Positions 63,906 through 64,000 of a stretch of 64,000 nucleotides of DNA are shown piece after piece. Position 1 is the stretch's first letter, and each line of letters starts with the position of its first letter. The translations under genes were made by a program, and so were the position numbers. The notes under the pieces were generated by a model. The model searched no databases. It was not told where the DNA came from and saw only the letters and a list, made by a program, of their open reading frames with translations. Source of the DNA: Temnothorax longispinosus (Eukaryota > Arthropoda > Insecta > Hymenoptera > Formicidae); contig NC_092358.1 of NCBI RefSeq assembly GCF_030848805.1, positions 13,556,433-13,620,432 on the forward strand, in the 5' to 3' direction.

Positions 63906-64000
63906 ACAAATCCTGCGGGGGTTTTTTCTCGGTGATTTGGGGGGGTCTGGTGAGGGGCGGCGGTGGCTACCAGGGTGCGCGCCTCCTCGAAATTTTTGGA
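63906..64000. other. G-rich tail continuing past the window
   Basis: GGGGGTTTTTTCTCGGTGATTTGGGGGGGTC and more G-rich sequence... in short, the body of the putative SINE, cut by the window end. Confidence 0.35.

Overview
The window looks like an insect chromosome segment, most probably from an ant (Hymenoptera: Formicidae). It is a graveyard of mobile DNA. I found no intact host gene; every coding region I recognise belongs to a transposon, a retrotransposon or an integrated virus-like element, and almost all are broken. The insect call rests on the element families (BEL/Pao, Ty3/gypsy, an APE-type LINE, Polinton-like capsid genes of a type I know mainly from ant assemblies), on intron signals, and on an antisense 28S rDNA fragment that carries the arthropod R1/R2 target sequence.

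Layout. 1-3.9 kb: GC-rich unrecognised sequence, a 1.5-kb palindromic repeat and a 45-bp minisatellite. 4-21 kb: a decayed Polinton/Maverick-like element with a double-jelly-roll capsid, a minor-capsid candidate, an adenain-like protease, a packaging ATPase, a DUF8207-like protein and a possible fibre. A solo BEL LTR (4336-4912) and a full BEL/Pao element (10868-17044) interrupt it, each with a 5-bp target duplication, and LTR-bounded elements sit in a (TA)n tract. 21.4-23.6 kb: a MITE, a hairpin element and a nested foldback element. 23.6-29.7 kb: a second, minus-strand BEL/Pao element. 29.85-40.79 kb: a LINE with a 20-bp target duplication, split by a minus-strand Ty3/gypsy element (32733-38878) with 1091-bp LTRs. 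41.2-46.1 kb: a minus-strand pseudogene that joins a transposase-like N-terminus to a C-terminal half with the Cys box, zinc ribbon and His box layout of ubiquitin-specific proteases. 46.4-47.7 kb: a MITE cut by a gypsy 3' end. 49.15-49.48 kb: 28S fragment. 49.5-54.5 kb: an element with terminal inverted repeats. 56.3-61.7 kb: a 5.3-kb element with about 370-bp terminal inverted repeats carrying DUF4806-like exons and an array of tandem hairpins. 62-64 kb: duplicated repeats and a tRNA-like SINE candidate.

How the parts relate. The Polinton genes would have made one capsid and packaging module: minus-strand protease, minor capsid and major capsid, diverging from plus-strand ATPase, DUF8207-like and fibre-like genes. 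Nesting gives a relative order: Polinton before its BEL insertions; LINE before the gypsy copy; MITE before gypsy-2; USP/transposase element before the solo LTRs. Positions of frameshifts and splice sites were read by eye and carry an error of a few bases.
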